Shown: piece after piece, positions 8,028 to 14,052 of the stretch | Layout: each line of letters opens with the position of its first letter | How positions within the stretch are numbered: position 1 is the stretch's first letter | Origin: Solirubrobacterales bacterium | Lineage (GTDB): Bacteria > Actinomycetota > Thermoleophilia > Solirubrobacterales > Solirubrobacteraceae | Length of the DNA: 15,811 bases | Reading direction: 5' to 3' | NCBI GenBank assembly: GCA_003134675.1 | Contig: PLBZ01000084.1 | Span: forward strand, 1-15,811 | The notes under the pieces: generated by a model | Seen by the model: only the letters and a program-made list of their open reading frames with translations | Told to the model about the DNA's origin: nothing | Database searches by the model: none | Translations under genes and position numbers: made by a program

Positions 8028-8315
8028 ATGGCTGTCGGCATAAGACTCAAGTTCGCTGGAGGAACCCAGCAGCAGTACGACACGGTGCATCAGCACATGG
8101 ACATCAACAACAATCCGCCTGATGGCCTGATCTTTCACTCGGCAGGCCCTATCGACGGTGGCTGGGGCATCATCGACTTCTGGGAGTCGACGGAGGCGTT
8201 TGACCGCTTCGCCCAAGGGCGGCTTATGCCCGCCGTCGGGGAGCTTGGCGACCGGGCGTTTCCTGGTCCGCCGGATCGCAAGGAGTTTCCGGTTTACAAC
8301 TTCAACAAGCCGTAG
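8028..8315 (+). CDS. Small ABM/dimeric alpha-beta-barrel-like protein
   Basis: A 95-residue protein with a compact ferredoxin-like pattern: strand MAVGIRLKFAG, helix QQQYDTVHQHM, strand GLIFHSAG, GGWGIIDFWES, helix STEAFDRFAQGRLMPAV and a C-terminal PPDRKEFPVYNF. The order, and the paired His/Trp-Glu-Ser features, resemble small actinobacterial proteins related to antibiotic-biosynthesis monooxygenase or EthD-type barrels, which usually act as dimers. No definite substrate can be given. It has a strong Shine-Dalgarno and stands alone. It may be a stress or catabolic accessory protein, but that is only a guess. Confidence 0.75.
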   Translation: MAVGIRLKFAGGTQQQYDTVHQHMDINNNPPDGLIFHSAGPIDGGWGIIDFWESTEAFDRFAQGRLMPAVGELGDRAFPGPPDRKEFPVYNFNKP

Positions 8316-8363
8316 GTCTCGCCGCCAATATGTCGTAGGTGGTGTCGCGCAATAGTGGTAGCC

Positions 8364-9149
8364 ATGTCGCTGCGGGTTCTCAGTCCAGTCGTGGTGCTCC
8401 TGCTTCTGGCAGCGCTTCTCGGCTGCGGTCACGTTGGGCGGTCAGGCGAAAAACAGCGTGCGGGAGCAGCCGCTGTGGTCCGGCAGCCACTCTCGACGTC
8501 CCCGAACATCGCCCGCGTCTCAGTCACGACCGCGTCAACGACGCAGCCGGTCCGAGCGACACCGCCTGCGGTTTCCCAACCGAGCATGCGCCAGTGGCCG
8601 ATCCCTTACGGCGCCGCGCGCAAGCGTCAGATGGCGGCCTATTCGCTGCGTCACTACGGCGAAGACACCTACCTGCTCAGCCATCCGAAAGTGATCGTCG
8701 AGCACTACACGGAGACCGCCACGGCGCAAGAGGCCTTCAATACCTTCGCCCCAGACGTACCCGACAATGAGTTCCACGAGCTGCCGAACACCTGCGCTCA
8801 CTTCCTCGTGGAGCCCTCCGGCAAGATCGATCAGCTCGTCCCGCTGTACTTGCGCTGCCGACACACCACGGGTTTGAATTGGACCGCAATCGGGATCGAG
8901 AATGTCGGCTTCTCAGATCAGGCGATCCTCAACAACTCAGCCCAGATCTCGGCATCGCTGGGGCTCACCCGATGGCTGCGCTGCCGCTACGCCATCACCT
9001 TGAACAACGTGATCGGACATAACGAGAGCCTGTCCTCGCCCTATCACCACGACCTGGTGCCGGCGTTTCAGCATCAAACGCACTCCGACTGGAACCACGT
9101 CGACATGCACCGCTATCGCTCACTACTCGCGCGCCGTCCCTGCCCCTAA
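8364..9149 (+). CDS. Lipoprotein N-acetylmuramoyl-L-alanine amidase (Amidase_2-like)
   Basis: About 261 residues from ATG 8364; a GTG three codons earlier is also possible. A hydrophobic N-terminus ends in a lipobox-like LLGC (Cys21), predicting an anchored lipoprotein. A Ser/Thr/Pro/Ala-rich linker spans about 25-75. The C-terminal part has the Amidase_2 (AmpD/PGRP) layout: VIVEHYTET with candidate zinc ligand His114, AHFLVEPSGKIDQLVPL, the conserved IGIEN (Glu179), IGHNES (His219) and HSDW (His240/Asp242) as the third ligand region. Such enzymes cut the bond between MurNAc and the stem peptide. It would act outside the membrane in wall turnover. The next gene starts 10 bases downstream. Confidence 0.8.
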   Translation: MSLRVLSPVVVLLLLAALLGCGHVGRSGEKQRAGAAAVVRQPLSTSPNIARVSVTTASTTQPVRATPPAVSQPSMRQWPIPYGAARKRQMAAYSLRHYGEDTYLLSHPKVIVEHYTETATAQEAFNTFAPDVPDNEFHELPNTCAHFLVEPSGKIDQLVPLYLRCRHTTGLNWTAIGIENVGFSDQAILNNSAQISASLGLTRWLRCRYAITLNNVIGHNESLSSPYHHDLVPAFQHQTHSDWNHVDMHRYRSLLARRPCP

Positions 9150-9159
9150 GATCAAGCGT

Positions 9160-9528
9160 GTGCATCCTTTTCGCGCCGCCATCGAGGCGCAAGACATCGA
9201 TGCCGCGCTAGCGCTGCTGGCGCAGGACGTCGTGTTCCGAAGCCCGGTCGTGTTCAAGTCCTACCACGGCCGCGAAGCCGTCGCGCCTCTCCTACTCGCC
9301 GTCTCACGCGTCTTCGAGGACTTCCGCTACGAACGCGAGATCAGCGCACCCGACACGCGCGACCACGCCCTCGTTTTCAGCGCGCGCATCGGTGACCGCG
9401 AACTCGAGGGGTGCGACTTCCTGCACACCAACGAGGACGGCCTGATAGACGACTTCTGCGTGATGGTCAGGCCGCTGTCGGGGGCACTCGCGCTGGCTGA
9501 GGCGATGAAGGCTGAGCTCGAGGACTGA
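9160..9528 (+). CDS. SnoaL-like / NTF2-fold protein
   Basis: A 122-residue protein starting at GTG 9160, 10 bases after the amidase stop. The pattern HPFRAAIEAQDIDAALALLAQDVVFRSP (residues 2-29) and SYHGREAVAPLL is the standard start of SnoaL-like NTF2-fold proteins. A strand-rich centre (DHALVFSARIGDRELEG) and the GLIDDFCVMVRPL segment complete the cone-shaped fold. Members range from polyketide cyclases to small-ligand binders, and nothing here picks a substrate. It may be co-transcribed with the amidase gene, without evident functional link. It converges on the DUF899 gene after 39 bases that show no feature. Confidence 0.82.
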   Translation: MHPFRAAIEAQDIDAALALLAQDVVFRSPVVFKSYHGREAVAPLLLAVSRVFEDFRYEREISAPDTRDHALVFSARIGDRELEGCDFLHTNEDGLIDDFCVMVRPLSGALALAEAMKAELED

Positions 9529-9567
9529 CGCTCGCTGAAACGACGTGCGGGAGATTCATCGTCTTCC

Positions 9568-10296
9568 TTACCTGTACTCGTCGTGGCGGCGAACCCACAG
9601 CGGCTCCGTGGCGCTCTCGTTGCGGCCCTTCGGCGTCCGGTCCAGCAGGCCGTAGTAGGCCATTGCAGGCTCGAGGCCGCGGGCGGTCGTTACGTAGGTC
9701 CGGTAGACGGTCCCGTCCGATAGTGCGTACACGCTCAGGCCCGGTCCCTCGGAGACGTACCCCGCCGCGTCCGTCCCGCACATGCGCGCATTCTGTTCCA
9801 CTGTGGGCGGGATCTCGCCCTCCAGGAACGGTCTCAGCTCCTCCTCTGTGTGCAGGAAGCCGAGGTCGCGGTTGAAGTCGCTTCCGCGACTCGAGACCCA
9901 GTCGATCCCCCAGCCCATCCGCTCTCTGAAGGCGAGCAGCTTCTCGAGCGGCGCGCGGGAGGCGAGCAGCAGAGTCGTGTCCTTGGCCTTCAGGTGGACG
10001 ACCTGCGGATCGAGCGTGTCCGCGATCGAGGAGCAGACCGGGCAGCCCGCCTCGTAGGGAGGCCCGAACATGAAGTGGTAGACGAGTAGCTGAGAGCGGC
10101 CGTCGAAGAGATCGGCGAGCGTCTTCGTGCCGTTCTCGGTCTCGAACCGGTAGTCCTTTTCGACCATGACCCAGGGCAGCTCTCGCCGCTTCCTGGCCAG
10201 CTCGTCGCCGCGACGGGTGAGCTCCTTCTCCTCCTCCAGCAGCTTCTCCCGTGCGGCGTTGTACTCCTCGCGTGTCCCGATCCTGTGTTCAGCCAT
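9568..10296 (-). CDS. DUF899-family thioredoxin-like protein
   Basis: A 242-residue protein beginning MAEHRIGTREEYNAAREKLL, a start typical of DUF899. The hallmark segments follow: LTRRGDELARKRRELPWV (27-44), KTLADLFDGRSQLLVYHFMF (58-77), YEAGCPVCSSIAD (81-93) and SRAPLEKLLAFRERMGW. CPVC (85-88) is a CxxC in a thioredoxin-like fold, suggesting a thiol redox role, though the reaction is unknown. The start at 10296 has AAAGGAG 7 bases upstream, which rules out the long upstream extension of the open frame. The first 8 bases overlap the end of the DUF2182 gene, so the two are probably one transcript. Confidence 0.9.
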   Translation of the reverse strand: MAEHRIGTREEYNAAREKLLEEEKELTRRGDELARKRRELPWVMVEKDYRFETENGTKTLADLFDGRSQLLVYHFMFGPPYEAGCPVCSSIADTLDPQVVHLKAKDTTLLLASRAPLEKLLAFRERMGWGIDWVSSRGSDFNRDLGFLHTEEELRPFLEGEIPPTVEQNARMCGTDAAGYVSEGPGLSVYALSDGTVYRTYVTTARGLEPAMAYYGLLDRTPKGRNESATEPLWVRRHDEYR

Positions 10297-11173
10297 CATG
10301 TTTCTCCTTTCTCGGCGCGATTTGATTCCGCGGCATGGCTCCGCCGACCGGATGCATCCCGTGCATCGAATGCATTGCCGCCCTGGCTCGCGGCGAGTCG
10401 GGCAGCGTGAGACCGGGTACGTGCCGCGGCGCGAGCGAAACACCAAACGCCAGTGCGACCAAGGTAGTCGCGACGAGGCGGTTGGCGAGCTCCTTGCGGG
10501 GTAGCAGCTTCTCGAGGGCGATCAGGCCGGCGATGGCGACCATCCACGGCACGCTCATCACGCCGAGCGCGAACAGCGCCGCCATCAATCCCCAGCAGCA
10601 GCCGACGCACCACGCGCCGTGCACGACACCCATCCGCAGGGCCCCGGAGGGTCCCTCGTGCCAGTGGGTGAGCACGAAGTCAAGCGGTGCGCGGCAGCGG
10701 CTCAGGCAGGCGTCCTTGACCGGTGTGAGCTGGTAGATCGCCGCGGCAAGGAGCACACCGCCGGCGAGGTAGGGGCCGCTGCGATGCCACGAGAGCTCTC
10801 CGATCGAGAGCGAGCGCACACCCACGTACAGGCCGTAGGCGGCCAGCCCGAACACGGTCCACGTCAGGAGATAGCCCGCCACGAACACCCACGAGGAGAC
10901 AACGCGATCGACCGCGCCGCGATCACGCCGGCGGCGCTGGACGAATCCGAACGTCAGCACCATCGGCGCGATCGACGGAAACATCATCGCGGCCATCATC
11001 ACAACCCACGACACCACGTAGAAGCCGAGGGTCCCCGGGTCGGTTCCGGGACCGGCGTCCATCCCGAGCATCCGCTGGCGCGTCAACAACCACGCCAAGG
11101 CGCCCAGCGCGAGCAGCGACGCGAGGAGGCCGACTTGAAACCGCGCGGGTTGCCGTTGCGCGACGGATGCCAT
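10289..11173 (-). CDS. DUF2182 integral membrane protein with Met/His-rich tail
   Basis: A 294-residue multi-pass membrane protein matching DUF2182, often called a predicted metal-binding integral membrane protein. Diagnostic blocks are SWVVMMAAMMFPSIAPM (55-71), YQLTPVKDACLSRCRAP (147-163), CVGCCWGLMAALFALGVMS (189-207) and ALEKLLPR. The C-terminus has a Met/His cluster (MHSMHGMH, 267-274), which looks suited to copper or another soft metal. The chosen start is ATG 11173; an in-frame TTG at 11194 is possible and neither has a good Shine-Dalgarno. The 3' end overlaps the DUF899 gene by 8 nt. Function is unproven; a metal/redox role is inference. Confidence 0.88.
   Translation of the reverse strand: MASVAQRQPARFQVGLLASLLALGALAWLLTRQRMLGMDAGPGTDPGTLGFYVVSWVVMMAAMMFPSIAPMVLTFGFVQRRRRDRGAVDRVVSSWVFVAGYLLTWTVFGLAAYGLYVGVRSLSIGELSWHRSGPYLAGGVLLAAAIYQLTPVKDACLSRCRAPLDFVLTHWHEGPSGALRMGVVHGAWCVGCCWGLMAALFALGVMSVPWMVAIAGLIALEKLLPRKELANRLVATTLVALAFGVSLAPRHVPGLTLPDSPRARAAMHSMHGMHPVGGAMPRNQIAPRKEKHDG
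10304..10308 (-). promoter_or_regulatory. Ribosome-binding site of the DUF899 gene
   Basis: On the minus strand AGGAG (within AAAGGAGAAA) lies 7 bases before the ATG at 10296 and 4 before the adjacent ATG at 10299. It is embedded in the last codons of the DUF2182 gene, which favours coupled but independently strong initiation. Confidence 0.7.
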
Positions 11174-11201
11174 TACCAATCGACCGTAACGCAATAATGT
11201 C

Positions 11202-11227
11202 GGCCGGGCAACCCTGTTGCGCCGGCC
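11202..11227 (-). terminator. Strong hairpin upstream of the DUF2182 gene
   Basis: GGCCGG-GCAAC (11202-11212) pairs with GTTGC-CCGGCC (11216-11220 and 11222-11227) around a 3-base loop, with one bulged G at 11221: an 11-bp stem. No T run follows on either strand. On the minus strand it lies just after the small coding-like fragment and in the leader of the DUF2182 gene, so it may be a terminator for the former or an attenuator for the latter. Confidence 0.45.
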
Positions 11228-11233
11228 TTACGC

Positions 11234-11368
11234 CTACTGAACCGTCTCTGTGTCGTTTTCCAGCAACGCGGCCATTGCGGCGCTGCCGCGCTGGATGACC
11301 GGACGCATCTGCTCGCGTTCGTGGAACGACAGCGGGTCGTCGACGTGCCTGGCGATGCCATCTTGAGA
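11234..11368 (-). pseudogene. Coding-like fragment without a start codon
   Basis: This minus-strand frame runs from after a TAG (11369-11371) to a TAG at 11234-11236, about 44 codons. It reads as DGIARHVDDPLSFHEREQ followed by MRPVIQRGSAAMAALLE. Third positions are GC-rich, first positions intermediate and second positions lowest, the usual pattern of coding DNA in such genomes; the overlapping ATG-initiated frame (11173-11361) lacks it. There is no ATG, GTG or TTG before the internal Met at 11308, so it looks like the 3' remnant of a decayed or frameshifted gene. I do not recognise the family. Confidence 0.35.
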
Positions 11369-11501
11369 CTACTTACCCATCCTTGTCGCCCGGGATCTAT
11401 GCACTCGTCAAAGAGGTATTAGGCTTGCTTTAGGCGTCGTGGTTAGCGTCGTGTGAACGCGGGCCGAGGGGCGTCCGAGGGCTGGAGGGGAAGAGGGTGG
11501 C

Positions 11502-12179
11502 ATGAATCGTTTGGGTCTATCTGGCGCTGTTGTCATAGCTGTTGCCTGCTTGCTCGCTGGCTGTGGAAGCAGCTCCAGCTCAAACAGCGCCAGCGCACCG
11601 TCAGCGCCAGCCACCACGACGCCGTCTGCCGCCACAACCGGGACTGCGGTCACACCTGGTGCTACCACCGGTGCTGGCAAGCCGACTCAACCTACGAGCC
11701 CCGCGAAACCGTCCCGTCCCGCCGCGCAAGCAACAAAGAGCTTGAATCACTTAGTGGGGCAGTTCGATGAATGCTTGCGCCAGCACGGAGTCAAAATTCC
11801 GGCCCCCAACACCTCCGGCAAAGGACCCGTCAGCAGCTTTAAGGGTGTCAACACAGCCAGCCCGCAGTTTCGCGAAGCACAGAAGAAGTGCTTCCCGGCG
11901 ATACGAGCCGCGCTCAAGGCAGTCAAGGCAGGGGGAGCCACTGGCTCCGCGGGTCAGACCAAAGCCTCTCCAGCACCAAAACTCAAAGCGAAGGTCCCAC
12001 CGAAGGTCACCCACGTCCTCCAGCAGTTCACGACCTGCATGCGCGAACATGGGATCACGAACTTTCCCGAGCCAGAAGGGGCGAGCTTCAACCTCAGCCA
12101 CACTCATGTGGATTCGAGCAGCACCCAGTACAAAGCAGCCGCAACTAAGTGCAACCACATACTGCAAGCAATCGCCTAG
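11502..12179 (+). CDS. Lipoprotein with duplicated Cys module
   Basis: A 225-residue protein with a lipoprotein signal: Arg3, hydrophobic core, lipobox LLAGC with Cys21. A long Ser/Thr/Ala/Pro linker (22-78) would extend it from the membrane. Two homologous modules follow. Module 1 is FDECLRQHGVKIPAPN ... SPQFREAQKKC (Cys91, Cys130). Module 2 is FTTCMREHGITNFPEPEG ... STQYKAAATKC (Cys179, Cys217). Each has the form C[LM]R-HG-(F)P-P ... [FY]xxAxxKC, and a disulphide within each module is likely. Such modules are common in exported actinobacterial proteins of unknown role. Start ATG 11502 has GGAGGGGAAGAGGG upstream. No operon partner is evident. Confidence 0.85.
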   Translation: MNRLGLSGAVVIAVACLLAGCGSSSSSNSASAPSAPATTTPSAATTGTAVTPGATTGAGKPTQPTSPAKPSRPAAQATKSLNHLVGQFDECLRQHGVKIPAPNTSGKGPVSSFKGVNTASPQFREAQKKCFPAIRAALKAVKAGGATGSAGQTKASPAPKLKAKVPPKVTHVLQQFTTCMREHGITNFPEPEGASFNLSHTHVDSSSTQYKAAATKCNHILQAIA

Positions 12180-12244
12180 CCGATCGCGACCAGTGTGCAT
12201 GAGGACGCCTCGGGTAGACGGCTAGCATCCAGTCGGTGAGTGCG

Positions 12245-12382
12245 ATGGAGGTTGAGCAGCGCGGGCGTGTCAGCATCAAGAGGGAGGCGCCTGCTGCCTA
12301 CCGGGCAATGGCCGCGTTTGACCGCTCGATCGAGCTTGCCCCGGCGCTCCGTGAGCTCGTCAAGAGCTGGGTCGCTGCCTGA
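12245..12382 (+). pseudogene. Truncated AhpD/carboxymuconolactone decarboxylase-like gene
   Basis: A 45-codon frame (ATG 12245; in-frame GTG at 12236) ending in TGA 12380-12382. It reads RVSIKREAPAAYRAMAAFD, then IELAPALRELVKSWVAA. The order aPxaYRAMxxxD, (h)xPxLRELVK matches the N-terminal helices of AhpD-like carboxymuconolactone decarboxylase-family proteins. In those, LRELVK is followed by the segment leading to the active CxxC. Here the frame diverges and stops straight after LVK, before any CxxC, so no peroxidase activity is possible. I read it as the 5' remnant of a truncated gene. A small intact protein of other function cannot be excluded. Confidence 0.5.
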
Positions 12383-12500
12383 ACGACGAGCGATATCGCG
12401 CCAAGTTTGTGGGGCGATACGCAGTAAAACCGGGTTGAGCTGGGGAGGCGATCGCGCTGGTCTTGCCTGGCTATCGGTGCTTCTGATGGACTCTCGAAGC

Positions 12501-13082
12501 ATGACCTCGTTTATCCGCAGGCATCTCAGCTACGCGAACGTCGTGGCCACGATGGCGCTCCTGTTTGCCATGGGTGGAAGTGCGCTTGCCGCAGACCATT
12601 TCGTCGCCTCAGCGGCCAAAACCAAATCAACAGAGTTCACGGCCGAACCCAACTCAAAAGAGTTCAGCTACCTGATCACCTCGGTCAGCCAGATCAGCCC
12701 GAGAGTGCAAGCGGAGCTAAAGGCCGGTGAGAAAGCGGGTCCTGCGGGGCCAGCGGGCGCAACCGGGGCGCCTGGCTCTCCAGGATCGCAGGGACCGGCC
12801 GGACTCTCCGGCGCAGCAGGGGCATCAGGCATCCAAGGCATGCAGGGCAACGAAGGCAAACCAGGCGAAAAAGGCTCGCCCGGCGAAAAGGGCGTGTCCG
12901 GCGACAAGGGCGAAACCGGCGAACCGGGCCTCGCGCTGCTCTCGAAATCCGAACAGGAAACGCTGAAGTCGATCCTCCCCTACGTCAAGTACATCGCCTC
13001 AGGCGTGGGCGGGAAACCGACAATCCAGCTCTCTGGCGTAAACCTCCAGATCCTCAACGGTGAAGTGTTAACCGAACCCTGA
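12501..13082 (+). CDS. Exported collagen-like protein
   Basis: A 193-residue protein from ATG 12501 (ATG 12486 is in frame). The N-terminus MTSFIRRHLSYANVVATMAL has the HLSYANVVA signature of many actinobacterial exported proteins, then a hydrophobic core and a likely signal cleavage near ALAA (29-32). Residues 80-143 are 21 uninterrupted Gly-X-Y triplets plus a final Gly. The first half is neutral (GPA GPA GAT GAP), the second charged (GKP GEK GSP GEK GVS GDK GET GEP), with Lys-Gly-Glu/Asp pairings known to stabilise bacterial triple helices. The C-terminal cap (144-193) has the motif KPTIQLSGVNLQILNGE. A trimeric surface protein is likely. The longer upstream frame from 12240 lacks coding character. 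Confidence 0.82.
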   Translation: MTSFIRRHLSYANVVATMALLFAMGGSALAADHFVASAAKTKSTEFTAEPNSKEFSYLITSVSQISPRVQAELKAGEKAGPAGPAGATGAPGSPGSQGPAGLSGAAGASGIQGMQGNEGKPGEKGSPGEKGVSGDKGETGEPGLALLSKSEQETLKSILPYVKYIASGVGGKPTIQLSGVNLQILNGEVLTEP

Positions 13083-13193
13083 TCCTCGGAGGCAAAAAAC
13101 TCTCCGTCTCCTACGCCGCCCCATGTCCCAAGCGCTGATAGTCGCGGGTGTCGCGGGCCTCGAGTTCGATCCGGGCGATAACGACCACGTCTG

Positions 13194-13212
13194 GTAGCAC
13201 TACTGCTACTCT
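13194..13212 (+). promoter_or_regulatory. Palindromic operator overlapping a possible extended -10 promoter
   Basis: GTAGCA (13194-13199) and TGCTAC (13204-13209) form a perfect inverted repeat with a 4-base spacer. The right arm overlaps TGCTACTCT (13204-13212), which fits an extended -10 (TGn plus TACTCT). Transcription would begin close to ATG 13221, suggesting a nearly leaderless antitoxin message. A palindrome over the promoter is what antitoxin autoregulation predicts. Confidence 0.45.
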
Positions 13213-13220
13213 ATGGTCCG

Positions 13221-13466
13221 ATGGCGACGATCCCTCAGAAGGAGCTACGCAATCACGTCGGCGAGGTTCTGCGACGCGCAGAGGCCGGCGAGCAAATCAC
13301 GATCACCGTCTCCGGACGCCCGGTCGCAGAGCTCGGTCCGGTCCGTGCCCGGCAGTGGGTTCCAAGCAGCCAGCTGGCCGATCTGTGGAGCGCACCGCCC
13401 GATCCAACACTTGATGAGGACCTGGCGAGGCTCAGCGGAGAGCTCACGGACCCCTGGGCCGCCTAG
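13221..13466 (+). CDS. Antitoxin, Phd/YefM-like
   Basis: An 81-residue protein. The N-terminal half has the Phd/YefM DNA-binding antitoxin pattern IPQKELRNHVGEVLRRAEAG, then EQITITVSGRPVAELGPV (24-41): helix, dimer strand and the GxPVAxL motif. The C-terminal part (QLADLWSAPPDPTLDEDLAR) is a flexible toxin-neutralising tail. The toxin gene starts 3 bases after its stop. It is preceded by a palindrome overlapping a possible promoter, consistent with self-repression. No Shine-Dalgarno is seen, fitting a leaderless transcript. Confidence 0.88.
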   Translation: MATIPQKELRNHVGEVLRRAEAGEQITITVSGRPVAELGPVRARQWVPSSQLADLWSAPPDPTLDEDLARLSGELTDPWAA

Positions 13467-13469
13467 CTG

Positions 13470-13847
13470 GTGGCCGTCCTGCTCGACACCTCGGTTCTGA
13501 TCGGCGCCGAGAAAGGCCCAGACGATGACGCCGCGATTAGCGTTGTCTCGCTGACTGAGCTGCACTTCGGTGTTCTCGTCGCTCGTGATGATGAAACACG
13601 TGCTCTTCGGATGCGCCGTCTCGGCGCCATAGAGGATCACTTCGACGCCCTACCCTTCGACGCCGCCGTGGCACGAGAGTGCGGCCGGCTACACGCACTC
13701 GTCGCGAAGCGCGGCGGACAGCCCCGCCGACGGGCATTCGACTTAGCGATCGCCGCGACCGCCAACGTTCACGGGGTGCCGTTGCTGACCTACAACATCA
13801 GGGACTTCCAGATCCTCGCCGAGGAGATCGACGTCCGCACCCCCTAG
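13470..13847 (+). CDS. PIN-domain toxin, VapC-like ribonuclease
   Basis: A 125-residue PIN-domain protein starting at GTG 13470. The acidic active site is visible: LLDTSVLIG (Asp6), SLTELHFG (Glu30), RRAFDLAIAATA (Asp91), with Asn109 and Asp112 in TYNIRDF. PIN toxins cleave specific tRNA or rRNA sites and are held inactive by the antitoxin encoded immediately upstream. Length and motif order are normal, so it should be intact. The pairing of a Phd/YefM-type antitoxin with a PIN toxin is common. The gene ends beside a repeat array and a tRNA gene. Confidence 0.9.
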   Translation: MAVLLDTSVLIGAEKGPDDDAAISVVSLTELHFGVLVARDDETRALRMRRLGAIEDHFDALPFDAAVARECGRLHALVAKRGGQPRRRAFDLAIAATANVHGVPLLTYNIRDFQILAEEIDVRTP

Positions 13848-13902
13848 CGGCAGCCGCTCGCCGGGCACCACCGCGACGAGTTCAAGTCGGCAGAGCCGGA
13901 GT

Positions 13903-13933
13903 GGGGACCGAACTTCGGCCGGCCGAAGGTCCC
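13903..13933. repeat. Nested palindrome and inverted repeat copy
   Basis: CTTCGGCCGGCCGAAG (13913-13928) is a perfect 16-base palindrome. GGGACC (13904-13909) and GGTCCC (13928-13933) add an outer inverted pair. The left part, 13903-13924, resembles the reverse complement of the element repeated at 13943-13969 and 14005-14032, so it acts as an inverted copy. Confidence 0.6.
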
Positions 13934-14052
13934 GCGGCAGCGGGCCGGCCGGACGAAGTTCCGGACCCCGCGACGCGCCTGACTCCGAGAGGTCCCGCGA
14001 AGCGGGCCGGCCGGACGAAGTGTCGGGGCCCCGCGACACGCTCGACTGCCCG
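13928..14052. repeat. Two tandem ~63-bp direct repeats
   Basis: A unit beginning GGTCCCGCG at 13928 recurs at 13991. The cores, 13943-13957 and 14005-14019 (GGCCGGCCGGACGAA), are identical, and the rest (CCCCGCGAC[GA]CGC..) is diverged. Each unit starts with a small hairpin (CCCGC...GCGGG). The array lies in the 232-base gap between the toxin gene and tRNA-Ala and has no credible coding frame; open frames here on both strands follow only from base composition. It looks REP- or MITE-like. Confidence 0.65.

Noticed and set aside
10300..10446. Upstream extension of the DUF899 frame
   Set aside because: It would overlap the DUF2182 gene by about 150 bases, encodes a Cys/Arg-rich non-conserved leader, and ignores the strong ribosome-binding site at 10304-10308.
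11173..11361. Minus-strand 62-codon frame upstream of DUF2182
   Set aside because: Its composition is unlike coding DNA, and the neighbouring frame at 11234-11368 has the better codon-position pattern.
12240..12500. N-terminal extension of the collagen-like gene
   Set aside because: The extension lacks coding bias, overlaps the AhpD-like remnant in another frame and would bury the signal peptide.
12738..12931. GC-rich periodic DNA that could be mistaken for a tandem repeat or CRISPR
   Set aside because: The 9-base-like periodicity comes from Gly-X-Y codons of a single gene; there are no spacers or conserved repeat units.
13123..13197. Short 24-codon frame between the collagen-like gene and the antitoxin
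   Set aside because: Too short, no ribosome-binding site, and it ends inside the palindrome; a remnant cannot be shown.
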